DNA of 7,948 nucleotides from NCBI GenBank assembly GCA_937883885.1, contig CAKZXL010000195.1:1-7948 (forward strand), written 5' to 3'. This stretch comes from an uncultured Aquincola sp. GTDB taxonomy: Bacteria > Pseudomonadota > Gammaproteobacteria > Burkholderiales > Burkholderiaceae. This document shows, one piece after another, positions 1 to 6,809 of this stretch; the stretch's first letter is position 1, and every line of letters starts with the position of its first letter. The translations under genes and the position numbers were made by a program. Below the pieces are notes generated by a model, which saw only the letters and a program-made list of their open reading frames with translations, did no database searches and had not been told where the DNA came from.

Positions 1-209
1 TCTTCGACCAGTGGCAGGAAGTGCCCGACACCCAGGTGTACGACAACGGCTTCAAGATCCAGTGGGAGCACTTCATCCGCCACGTGGTGGAAGACGCGCC
101 CTACCAGTGGACGCTGCCCGAAGGCGCCAAGGGCGTGCAGCTGGTGGAAGCCGCCACCCGCAGCTGGCAGGAACGCCGCTGGGTCGACGTGCCGGCGCTG
201 CGGGTGTAA
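1..209 (+). CDS. Gfo/Idh/MocA family oxidoreductase, C-terminal fragment
   Basis: This is the last 68 or so codons of a gene that begins left of the window. The frame is open from base 3 and stops at TAA 207-209. The visible protein runs FDQWQEVPDTQVYDNG and later contains QWEHFIRHV, EGAKGVQL and SWQERRWVDVP. That pattern is typical of the C-terminal end of Gfo/Idh/MocA NAD(P)-dependent sugar or polyol dehydrogenases, where the helix after the substrate-binding sheet carries a 'GakgvqL.eA...S...rrWv' sequence. The Rossmann domain and catalytic Lys/Asp/His residues lie outside the window, so substrate and cofactor cannot be judged. The stop is 4 nt before the next start, so it is almost certainly co-transcribed with the DUF993 and isomerase genes. 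Inferred role: first oxidation (or a reduction) of a sugar-like substrate. The family call is fairly firm; the specific function is unknown. Confidence 0.82.
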   Translation, partial: FDQWQEVPDTQVYDNGFKIQWEHFIRHVVEDAPYQWTLPEGAKGVQLVEAATRSWQERRWVDVPALRV

Positions 210-213
210 GCCC

Positions 214-1431
214 ATGGCCATCACCCTGAACCTGCCCACCGCCGACGGCGCGCTGCGGCCCTACACGCTGCAGGCCGCCACGCCGGTGGCCGCGGTTGCG
301 GCGGGCGCGCGGCCGGCCTTCAACCGCATCGCCTACTCGGCCGCGCATGTGGTGGCCGATCCGCTGGCCGCCATCGACCCCTGGCTGCAATGCGCGATCG
401 ACTGGGACGCCACCATCGCCTACCGCCAGCGCCTGTGGGGCCTGGGGCTGGGCGTGGCCGAGGCCATGGACACCGCTCAGCGCGGCATGGGCCTGGACTG
501 GCCCACCTCGCTGGCGCTGATCCGCCTCAGCCTGGACGCGGCGCGCGACCACCCCGGCGCGCTGGTGGCCTGCGGCTGCGGCACCGACCACCTGGCGCCC
601 GACGACGTGCGCAGCGTCGACGACGTGATCCGCGCCTATGAAGAGCAGATGGAAGCGATCGAGGCGCTGGGCGGCCGGCTGATCGTGATGGCCAGCCGCG
701 CACTGGCCCGCGTGGCTCAGGGTCCGGACGACTATGTGCGGGTGTACGACCGCATCCTGCGCCAGGCGAAGCAGCCGGTCATCCTGCACTGGCTGGGCGA
801 GATGTTCGACCCCGCACTGGCCGGCTACTGGGGCGGCGGCAGCGTGGCCGCGGCCATGGACACGGCGCTGGGCATCATCGAAGCGCATGCCGACCAGGTG
901 GACGGCATCAAGATCAGCCTGCTCGACAAGCAGCAGGAAATCGCGATGCGCCGCCGCCTGCCCGCCCATGGCGGCCGCGACGGCCAGGGCGTGCGCATGT
1001 ACACCGGCGACGACTTCAACTACGCCGAGCTGATCGCCGGCGACGGCCACGGCACGGCGCGGGTGCATGGGCAAAGCGATGCATTGCTGGGCATCTTCGA
1101 CGCCATTGCGCCGGCAGCCAGCGCCGCGCTGTCGGCCCTGGCGGCGGGCGACGAGGCGCGCTTCCACCAGATCCTGGCGCCCACGGTGCCGCTGTCGCGC
1201 CACATCTTCGCGGCGCCCACCCGCTTCTACAAGACGGGCGTGGTGTTCATGGCCTGGCTCAACGGCCACCAGCGGCACTTCACCATGGTGGGGGGCCAGC
1301 AAAGCACCCGCTCGCTGCAGCATCTGGCCGAGCTGTTCCGCCTGGCCGATGCCGCCCACCTGCTGGACGACCCGGCCCTGGCCGCGCAGCGCATGCGCAC
1401 GCTGCTGGCGCTGCATGGGGTCGACGCATGA
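214..1431 (+). CDS. DUF993 family protein (dihydrodipicolinate synthase/NAL-like TIM barrel)
   Basis: This 405-aa protein matches the DUF993 family, seen in its PWLQCAIDWDAT stretch and the segment GLGVAEAMDTAQRGMGLDW. The family is often annotated as dihydrodipicolinate synthase-like; to my knowledge its reaction is not established. Class I aldolase features are visible. The strand DGIKIS carries Lys233 where DHDPS/NAL enzymes have the Schiff-base lysine of 'GiKd/e'. ACGCGTDHL resembles the 'aGtG' strand of the superfamily. At the strand where DHDPS has its catalytic Tyr ('YN.P'), this protein has LHWLGE (His192-Trp193), so the chemistry probably differs from DHDPS. No signal peptide or membrane segment is seen, so it is likely cytoplasmic. 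The ATG is 4 nt after the oxidoreductase stop with no clear Shine-Dalgarno, and its TGA overlaps the next gene's ATG, so coupled translation is likely. Inferred role: aldol or retro-aldol step on an oxidised sugar. Family call strong, reaction unknown. Confidence 0.88.
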   Translation: MAITLNLPTADGALRPYTLQAATPVAAVAAGARPAFNRIAYSAAHVVADPLAAIDPWLQCAIDWDATIAYRQRLWGLGLGVAEAMDTAQRGMGLDWPTSLALIRLSLDAARDHPGALVACGCGTDHLAPDDVRSVDDVIRAYEEQMEAIEALGGRLIVMASRALARVAQGPDDYVRVYDRILRQAKQPVILHWLGEMFDPALAGYWGGGSVAAAMDTALGIIEAHADQVDGIKISLLDKQQEIAMRRRLPAHGGRDGQGVRMYTGDDFNYAELIAGDGHGTARVHGQSDALLGIFDAIAPAASAALSALAAGDEARFHQILAPTVPLSRHIFAAPTRFYKTGVVFMAWLNGHQRHFTMVGGQQSTRSLQHLAELFRLADAAHLLDDPALAAQRMRTLLALHGVDA

Positions 1432-2300
1432 GCGCGGTACGCAGCTTCGAGGACGGCCATCAATGGCTGTCGATCAACACCGCCACCGTGCGCCGGCAAT
1501 GGCCGCTGGACCGCATCATCGACGAATGCGCGCGGCGCGAGATCCGCGCCATCAGCCCCTGGCGCGACCAGGTGGCTGCCGTGGGGTTGGAAGCCACGGC
1601 GCGCCAGCTGCGCGCGCACGGCATGCAGCTGTCGGGCTACTGCCGCGGCGGCTTTTTTCCGGCGGCCGATGCAGCCGGCCTGCGCGCCGCGCTGGACGAC
1701 AACCGCCGCGCCATCGACGAAGCCAGGACCCTGGGTGCGCCCTGCCTGGTGCTGGTGGTGGGCTCGCTGCCCGGCGCGCTGGCCGGCCAACCTGCCTATA
1801 CAAGCATCGCCCGCGCCCGCGGCGAGGTGCGCGACGGCATTGCCGCCACGCTGGACCACGCACGCCAGGTCGGCATGCCGCTGGCCATCGAGCCGCTGCA
1901 CCCGATGCAGGCGGCCGAGCGCGCCTGTGTGAACACCCTGGCGCAGGCGCTGGACCTGTGCGACGAGCTGGACCCGCAGCGCAGCGGCGCGCTGGGCGTG
2001 GCGCTGGATGCGTATCACGTGTGGTGGGACCCGCAGCTGCAGGCGCAGATCGCGCGCGCCGGCGCCGAGCGGCTGCTGGCCTACCATGTGTGCGACTGGC
2101 TCACCCCCACCCGCGACCTGCTGAACGACCGCGGCATGATGGGCGACGGCGTGATCGAGCTGCGGCAGCTGCGCGGCTGGGTGGAAGCCGCCGGCTACCG
2201 CGGCTTTGCCGAGGTGGAGATCTTCTCCGAGCACTGGTGGCAGCGCCCCGGCGAAGACGTGCTGGACACCTGCATCGCCCGCCACCGCAGCGTGGTGTAA
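1428..2300 (+). CDS. sugar phosphate isomerase/epimerase-like TIM-barrel protein
   Basis: This 290-aa protein belongs to the AP-endonuclease-2-like TIM-barrel family, which includes D-tagatose/psicose 3-epimerases, IolE/IolI and related sugar isomerases. Visible candidate metal ligands fall in the family order: Glu155 (AIEPLHP), Asp194 with His197 (ALDAYH), His220 with Asp223 (YHVCDW), and Glu264 or Glu262 (FAEVEIFSEHWW). The N-terminal half carries family-like ISPWRDQ and GYCRGGFF segments. Length is normal for the family (about 260-300 aa) and it is probably cytoplasmic. Its ATG overlaps the DUF993 stop as ATGA, with a weak GGGG (1417-1420) as the only ribosome-binding candidate, which fits translational coupling. 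Context suggests it isomerises, epimerises or eliminates on the keto-sugar made by the upstream oxidoreductase. A lyase or hydratase of the same fold is an alternative. Substrate not determinable from sequence. Confidence 0.86.
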   Translation: MSAVRSFEDGHQWLSINTATVRRQWPLDRIIDECARREIRAISPWRDQVAAVGLEATARQLRAHGMQLSGYCRGGFFPAADAAGLRAALDDNRRAIDEARTLGAPCLVLVVGSLPGALAGQPAYTSIARARGEVRDGIAATLDHARQVGMPLAIEPLHPMQAAERACVNTLAQALDLCDELDPQRSGALGVALDAYHVWWDPQLQAQIARAGAERLLAYHVCDWLTPTRDLLNDRGMMGDGVIELRQLRGWVEAAGYRGFAEVEIFSEHWWQRPGEDVLDTCIARHRSVV

Positions 2301-2330
2301 GCCCGGGGGTGGCCGGTGCGGGCATGGCAA

Positions 2331-2348
2331 GTGCCGCGCGGGCGGCAC
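2331..2348 (+). other. stem-loop between isomerase and permease genes
   Basis: A perfect 7-bp inverted repeat, GTGCCGC (2331-2337) and GCGGCAC (2342-2348), encloses a 4-nt loop, 31 nt after the isomerase stop. No T-run follows, so it is not a classical intrinsic terminator. It could act as a 3' mRNA-stabilising structure or partial attenuator that lowers permease expression relative to the catabolic genes. In such GC-rich DNA a chance hairpin is also plausible. Confidence 0.4.
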
Positions 2349-2362
2349 AACACCATCACCCC

Positions 2363-2368
2363 GAGGAG
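2363..2368 (+). promoter_or_regulatory. ribosome binding site of the permease
   Basis: GAGGAG sits 6 nt before the ATG at 2375. It fixes the permease start: the same reading frame stays open far upstream (from about 1067) through the isomerase and DUF993 genes in another frame, but only the part from 2375 looks like a transporter. Confidence 0.8.
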
Positions 2369-2374
2369 CGCGCC

Positions 2375-3796
2375 ATGACCACCTCCACCGCCCCGGCCGC
2401 CGGCAGCGACAAGCCCAAGGCCGAGCCCAGCCTGCACCGGGTGATGGGCCCGTGGCTGCTGCTGCTCTTCATCGTCGGCGACATCCTGGGCACCGGCATC
2501 TACGCCCTCACCGGCCAGGTGGCGGCGCAGGTGGGCGGCGTGGTGTGGCTGCCCTTTCTGGTGGCCTTCGTGGTGGCGGTGATCACCGCCTTCAGCTACC
2601 TGGAGCTGGTGACCAAATACCCGCAGGCGGCCGGCGCCGCGTTGTATGCGCACAAGGCTTTCGGCATCCACTTCATCACCTTCATCGTGGCCTTTGCGGT
2701 GATGTGCTCGGGCATCACCTCGGCCAGCACCGCCTCGCGGGCGTTTGCGGCCTACCTGTCGCAGGCCTTCGGGCTGGGGCTGGAAGGCGGCTTCGGCATC
2801 ACCGCCATCGGCCTGGTGTTCATGGCGCTGGTGGCGGCAGTCAACTTCCGCGGCGTGGGTGAAAGCGTCAAGCTCAACGTGCTGCTCACCTGCGTGGAGC
2901 TGTCGGGCCTGCTGCTGATCATCGGCATCGGCCTGTGGGCCATCACCCAGGGCCAGGGCGATGTGTCGCGCATCACCCAGTTCAAGCCCAACGTCGACGG
3001 CGGCATGTTCTGGTCGGTGATGGCGGCCACCACGCTGGCCTTTTTCGCGATGGTGGGCTTCGAAGATTCGGTGAACATGGCCGAGGAGTGCAAGGACCCG
3101 GTACGCCACTTTCCCAAGGTGCTGCTGGGCGGGCTGGTCATCACCGGCATCATCTACATGCTGGTGTCGATCTCGGCCGTCACGCTGGTGGCGCCCGACA
3201 AGCTGGGCGAAGGCGAAACGCCGCTGCTGCAGGTGGTGCAGGCCGGCGCGCCGGGCTTTCCCATCGGCATCTTCGGGCTCATCACCATGTTCGCGGTGGC
3301 CAACAGCGCCCTCATCAACATGCTGATGGCCAGCCGGCTGGTGTACGGCATGGCGCGTGAGCAGGTGCTGCCCGCCGCGCTGGGCAAGGTGCACAGCCGC
3401 CGCCGCACGCCTTACACCGCCATCGGCTTCACCACGCTGCTGGCCTTCGGCCTCATCGCCTTCGTGGGCGGCGTGCCTGCGCTGGGCGGCACCACCGCGC
3501 TGCTGCTGCTGTGCGTGTTCACGGTGGTCAACGTGGCGGTGCTGGTGCTGCGGCGCGACAAGGTGGAGCACCAGCACTTCCGCACGCCCACGCTGCTGCC
3601 GGTGCTGGGTGCGCTGAGCTGCGCGTTTCTGGCCGGCCCCTGGACCGGTCGCGCCACCGAGCAGTACCAGATCGCCGGCGTGCTGCTGGCCGTGGGCGTG
3701 TCGCTGTGGGGCTTGACCGTGGCCTTCCACAAGCGGCCGGCGGGTGATCCCCCTCAGGCTGGCATGGCTTCGGCCGATAACACCCCGACCCCATGA
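2375..3796 (+). CDS. APC-superfamily amino acid permease
   Basis: This 473-aa integral membrane protein has about 11-12 hydrophobic segments after a hydrophilic N-terminus of about 25 residues. The first segment (about 27-46) carries GDILGTGIYALTG (GTGIY at 39-43), the glycine-rich unwound helix 1 that binds the substrate amino group in APC-fold transporters. The second ends with SYLELVTKYPQAAGAALY, matching the family pattern 'Y.El...yP.aGg.y.Y'. Helix 6 reads FFAMVGFEDSVNMAEE and continues into CKDPVRHFPK (Met235-Glu238 onward), the APC 'aEE.knP.r..P' signature. It resembles the CAT/YfnA-type proton-coupled amino acid importers; direction and substrate cannot be read from sequence. It follows the sugar-catabolism genes by 74 nt on the same strand and may be the operon's last member or an independent unit. 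An amine or other APC substrate is possible. Confidence 0.9.
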   Translation: MTTSTAPAAGSDKPKAEPSLHRVMGPWLLLLFIVGDILGTGIYALTGQVAAQVGGVVWLPFLVAFVVAVITAFSYLELVTKYPQAAGAALYAHKAFGIHFITFIVAFAVMCSGITSASTASRAFAAYLSQAFGLGLEGGFGITAIGLVFMALVAAVNFRGVGESVKLNVLLTCVELSGLLLIIGIGLWAITQGQGDVSRITQFKPNVDGGMFWSVMAATTLAFFAMVGFEDSVNMAEECKDPVRHFPKVLLGGLVITGIIYMLVSISAVTLVAPDKLGEGETPLLQVVQAGAPGFPIGIFGLITMFAVANSALINMLMASRLVYGMAREQVLPAALGKVHSRRRTPYTAIGFTTLLAFGLIAFVGGVPALGGTTALLLLCVFTVVNVAVLVLRRDKVEHQHFRTPTLLPVLGALSCAFLAGPWTGRATEQYQIAGVLLAVGVSLWGLTVAFHKRPAGDPPQAGMASADNTPTP

Positions 3797-3802
3797 AGTT
3801 TC

Positions 3803-3827
3803 GGGCGTGGCCCGAGTGCCCACGCCC
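3803..3827 (+). other. inverted repeat just upstream of the cyclase start
   Basis: A perfect 8-bp inverted repeat, GGGCGTGG (3803-3810) and CCACGCCC (3820-3827), with a 9-nt loop fills most of the 33-nt gap between permease stop and cyclase ATG. Its right arm ends 2 nt before the start codon, and no Shine-Dalgarno is seen. There is no T-tract, so termination is not indicated. It would place the initiation region next to a stable hairpin and could limit translation, or it could be an operator-like dyad. Function is inferred only. Confidence 0.42.
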
Positions 3828-3829
3828 CC

Positions 3830-5542
3830 ATGCCCAACAGTTTCCGCGTCCGACTGGCCTTGATCATGGCCACCCTGCTGGCGTTGACCACCAGCAGCCT
3901 CTCGTGGGTGCTGGGCGCCGCGATGTCGAACCATCTGGCCGCCGAGCAAGGCCGCGCGCTGCACAACCTGGCGCGCGGCGTGGCCGCGGTGATGGCCGAG
4001 GGCATGGACACCCGGCTGGGCGAGATCTCCCGCCTGGCCCAGGGCGCCGTGGTCACGCTGGTACGCCCCGACGGCAGCCTGCGGGTCACCGACCAGGACC
4101 TGGACCGCGTGGCGGCCAATCGCTCGCACTACAGCTGGATCGGCGTCGCCCACCCCGATGGCGAGGTGGTGGCGGCCACCGGCCACATGCTGGTGGGCAG
4201 CAGCGTGGCCGAGCGGCCCTGGTTCGCCCAGGGCCTGAAGACTGCCTACACCGGCGACGTGCACAAGGCCAAGCTGCTGGCCACCCTGTTGCCACCGGCC
4301 ACCGACGGCTCGCCGCCGCGCTTCATCGACTTTGCCGCGCCGCTGACCGATGCGCAGGGCCGGGTGGTGGCGGTGGTGGGCGCGCATGTGAACTGGGACT
4401 GGGGCCGCGAAGTGATCTCGCTGCTGCGCACCGGCGATGCCCGCCAGATGGGCGTGCGCGTGTTCGTGGTGGACGCCGGCGACCAGGTGATCCTGGGCCC
4501 GACCGATGCACCGGACGCCCTGCCGCCGGCGCTGGCGCCGCTGCTCGCCGGGCCCCGCGTGGCCGAATGGGCAGACGGCACCGACTACCTGACCGCCGCG
4601 ACGCCGGTGCAGCCGCATGCCCGCAGCAACCAGCTGGGCTGGCGGGTGGTGGTGCGTCAGCCGGCCGCGGTGGCCCTGGCGCCCGCCTATGAAGCCCAGC
4701 GCCTGGTGTGGTGGTCGGGCCTGCTGGTGGCGTTGCTGGCCGCGGCGGTGGCCTGGTGGGCGGCGGGCGGCCTGAGCAAGCCGCTGACCGCCATCCACGA
4801 TGCGGCGCTGCGCATCGGCGCCGGCGAGCCCGACGTGCGCCTGCCCGAGCCCGGCGGCGCCAGCGAAGTGCGCGGCCTGGGCACCGCGCTGGCCCGCATG
4901 ATGGCCGCGCTGGCGGCGCGTGAAGCTTCGCTGCGCGAGGCCAACGAAACGCTGGAAGCCCGCGTGGCCGAGCGCACCCACGCACTGGCGCAGGCCAATG
5001 CCGAGCTCAACCTGCTGGCCCGGCGCGACCCGCTGACCGGCCTGCCCAACCGTCGCGCGGCCGACGAACGCCTGGGCAGCGAGCTGGGCCGCCACCGCCG
5101 CAACCACCAGCCGATGACGCTGATGGGCATCGACATCGACCACTTCAAGCGTGTGAACGACAGCTTCGGCCATGCGGCCGGCGACATGGTGCTGGTGCAG
5201 GTGGCGCAACTGCTGCAGCGCACGCTGCGCACCACCGACTTCGTGGCCCGGGTGGGCGGCGAGGAATTCATGGTGCTGCTGCCCGAGACCGATGCCGAAG
5301 GCGGCCTGCAGGTGGCCGAGAAGCTGCGCGGCGCCGTCCAGGCGCTGGTGCTGGAGACGGTGGGCAGCGTGACCATCAGCGTGGGCATGACGCACCGCGC
5401 CCACACCCACCGCGATGCCGCAGCCGCCAGCCATGCCGCCGACGTGGCGCTTTATGCCGCCAAGCGCGGCGGCCGCAACCGGGTGGTGGCGTTCGAGGAC
5501 GCCTCGCGCATCACCGACAGCGTGCTGGATTCGTTCGCGTGA
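3830..5542 (+). CDS. membrane diguanylate cyclase: Cache-like sensor, HAMP, GGEEF
   Basis: A 570-aa inner-membrane enzyme that makes cyclic-di-GMP from two GTP. Order: basic N-terminus (FRVR), TM1 about 9-31, periplasmic sensor about 32-290, TM2 about 292-315 (LVWWSG to WWAAGGL), HAMP about 314-366 (Pro318 in LSKPL), coiled coil about 355-398, GGDEF domain about 398-555. The sensor has the look of a double-Cache domain: YSWIGVAHPDG (Tyr101 on), ERPWF (128-132), then FIDFAAPLTDAQGRVVAVV (165 on). The cyclase domain has DPLTGLPNRR (Asp400), GIDIDHFKRVND and an active GGEEF (476-480). An RTTD inhibitory site lies exactly five residues before it (467-470), so product feedback is expected. The ATG at 3830 is chosen because no upstream in-frame start exists after the permease stop and it keeps the basic residues before TM1. 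Ligand unknown; the adjacent amino acid permease makes a small nutrient conceivable (inference). Confidence 0.92.
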   Translation: MPNSFRVRLALIMATLLALTTSSLSWVLGAAMSNHLAAEQGRALHNLARGVAAVMAEGMDTRLGEISRLAQGAVVTLVRPDGSLRVTDQDLDRVAANRSHYSWIGVAHPDGEVVAATGHMLVGSSVAERPWFAQGLKTAYTGDVHKAKLLATLLPPATDGSPPRFIDFAAPLTDAQGRVVAVVGAHVNWDWGREVISLLRTGDARQMGVRVFVVDAGDQVILGPTDAPDALPPALAPLLAGPRVAEWADGTDYLTAATPVQPHARSNQLGWRVVVRQPAAVALAPAYEAQRLVWWSGLLVALLAAAVAWWAAGGLSKPLTAIHDAALRIGAGEPDVRLPEPGGASEVRGLGTALARMMAALAAREASLREANETLEARVAERTHALAQANAELNLLARRDPLTGLPNRRAADERLGSELGRHRRNHQPMTLMGIDIDHFKRVNDSFGHAAGDMVLVQVAQLLQRTLRTTDFVARVGGEEFMVLLPETDAEGGLQVAEKLRGAVQALVLETVGSVTISVGMTHRAHTHRDAAAASHAADVALYAAKRGGRNRVVAFEDASRITDSVLDSFA

Positions 5543-5555
5543 CGGCGCTCTTGGA

Positions 5556-5573
5556 CGCCGGCTTCAGCCGGCG
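5556..5573. terminator. stem-loop shared by two convergent genes (possible bidirectional terminator)
   Basis: A perfect 7-bp GC-only stem, CGCCGGC (5556-5562) and GCCGGCG (5567-5573), has a TTCA loop (5563-5566). It lies in the 21-nt gap between the convergent cyclase genes, and the loop contains TCA, the complement of the minus-strand gene's TGA stop. By position it should sit at the 3' end of both transcripts. Neither side has a T-run, so classical Rho-independent termination is uncertain; it may protect 3' ends or pause polymerase. Confidence 0.5.
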
Positions 5574-6808
5574 GCGCGCACCGCAGGCGCCAGGTCGCCG
5601 TAGTTGCTGGCCTGGGCGCAGCGGTTGCGGCCGCGGTGCTTGGCGTCGTACAGCGCCGCATCGGCCGAGGCCATGAAGGAATCGATCCGCCCGTCCACGC
5701 TGGGCGAGCGCAGGGCCAGGCCCAGGCTGATGGTGAGCACGCCGCGCTCGGTGCCGCCATGCGGCAGGCCCATGGCTTCCACCGCCTGGCGCAGCCGTTC
5801 GGCCACCATCTGGCACTGCAGCGCCGATTCACCCTGCACCAGCGCCGCGAATTCTTCGCCGCCGATGCGGCCCAGGAAGGCCTGGGGCGGCAGGTTGGCG
5901 CGCATGGTTTCGCCCACGCGCTTCAGGCAGGCATCGCCCGCCGGGTGGCCGTACAGGTCGTTGTACTGCTTGAAGTTGTCGACGTCGATCAGCACCAGGG
6001 CCAGCCAACGCCGGTCGTCGGCCGCTTCCTGCCAGCGGCTGGGCAAGGCCAGGTCGAAGGCGCGGCGGTTGGGCAGCCCGGTCAGTGCATCGGTCTGCGA
6101 CAGGCGGGCATAGCCGTCGGCCCGGCGCTCGGCGGCGCGGAAGGCCAGCGTCTCGCGCAGGCGCAGCAGGTAGCTGTAGCGCGAGCCGCGCTCGATGCGG
6201 TGGCAGGCCTGCAGCGTGAACAACACGGTGCAGGCCATCAGGCCGATGGAAAAGATGCGGGCCTGCTCGGGCAGCAGGTGATCGAAGCCGACGAACAGGG
6301 CCGTCGAGGGCAGCGCAATGCCCGACATCCACAAGGCCTGCTGAAAGCGCAGCGGCAGCGAGATGTTCAGCACCAGGAACGCCAGGCTGAACACGAAGGG
6401 GTCGTACATGCGCACCTCGTTCTGGGTGCCACGCAGCACCATGCAGGCGCACAGCATCACCATCGGCAAGGCGCTGGCCAGCAGCCATTCACGGGCCGCG
6501 GGCCGCAGCCAGCCGCGCGCGATGGCGGTGAGCAGGCCTGCGCCATACACCGTCATCACCGTGCGCCAGGCCAGCACGACGCCGAAGTCCTCGCGCCGGA
6601 TGAACCAGTCGTTGATCAGGAACAGGTTCCAGATCAGCAGGCCGATGACGCCGCCGCGCACCAGCCAGCGCTCGCGCGCCGGGCCTTCGTCGTGCTCATA
6701 GCGGGCTTCGACCTCCGGCTGGAAGGCCAGCTTCCAGCGGCGCTTGAGCCCCAGCTCATGCCGCACCGCAGCCTGCAGGCTGAGTTCATGGTCCAAAGAC
6801 TTGGACAT
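5564..6808 (-). CDS. six-TM diguanylate cyclase (GGEEF)
   Basis: A 414-aa cyclic-di-GMP synthase. A cytoplasmic N-terminus of about 48 residues is followed by six hydrophobic segments (about 49-67, 77-96, 107-125, 136-152, 157-175, 183-202), forming a membrane-embedded sensor with short loops. It resembles MASE-type or similar multi-TM sensors but I do not recognise the exact family. A helical linker (about 203-238) leads to the GGDEF domain with DALTGLPNRR (Asp240), LIDVDNFKQYND (Asp275) and GGEEF (316-320). The inhibitory RxxD is absent: the equivalent four residues read PPQA, so feedback by that site is not expected. The frame is open further upstream, but the start at 6808 is supported by GGAAGGA 7 nt before it, and an earlier start would add an Arg/Pro-rich stretch that is only the shadow of the EAL gene. 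It starts one base after the GGDEF-EAL stop, suggesting coupling and opposing activities in one operon. Confidence 0.92.
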   Translation of the reverse strand: MSKSLDHELSLQAAVRHELGLKRRWKLAFQPEVEARYEHDEGPARERWLVRGGVIGLLIWNLFLINDWFIRREDFGVVLAWRTVMTVYGAGLLTAIARGWLRPAAREWLLASALPMVMLCACMVLRGTQNEVRMYDPFVFSLAFLVLNISLPLRFQQALWMSGIALPSTALFVGFDHLLPEQARIFSIGLMACTVLFTLQACHRIERGSRYSYLLRLRETLAFRAAERRADGYARLSQTDALTGLPNRRAFDLALPSRWQEAADDRRWLALVLIDVDNFKQYNDLYGHPAGDACLKRVGETMRANLPPQAFLGRIGGEEFAALVQGESALQCQMVAERLRQAVEAMGLPHGGTERGVLTISLGLALRSPSVDGRIDSFMASADAALYDAKHRGRNRCAQASNYGDLAPAVRAAG

Positions 6809-6809
6809 G

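Noticed and set aside
73..1416. Minus-strand open frame of 447 codons opposite the DUF993 gene
   Set aside because: Same antisense composition (HRRG, QRGG type) and no recognisable domain; the plus strand encodes a well-conserved family.
1227..2348. Minus-strand open frame of 373 codons opposite the isomerase gene
   Set aside because: Antisense shadow with no motif and no plausible start region; the opposite strand carries the metal-ligand pattern of the isomerase.
1067..2374. N-terminal extension of the permease frame upstream of 2375
   Set aside because: The extra residues are Arg/Ala/Pro-rich shadow of the DUF993 and isomerase genes. A GAGGAG site and the conserved transporter sequence place the start at 2375.
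3794..3832. Possible stop-codon read-through fusing permease and cyclase (the two are in the same frame with no other stop between)
   Set aside because: One chance in three by frame alone, the TGA-A context is not a strong read-through signal, and the cyclase has its own basic N-terminus and TM1.
3793..4692. Overlapping plus-strand frame starting at the permease stop (ATGA at 3793)
   Set aside because: The translation is Gly/Arg/Pro-rich shadow with no domain; the cyclase reading frame over the same bases has clear TM, Cache-like and HAMP features.
2195..5434. Very long minus-strand open frame (about 1079 codons) opposite the permease and cyclase
   Set aside because: The translation is low-complexity, rich in His, Gln, Arg, Ala and Gly with no domain pattern, as expected opposite high-GC genes. 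Both plus-strand genes beneath it have clear family motifs.
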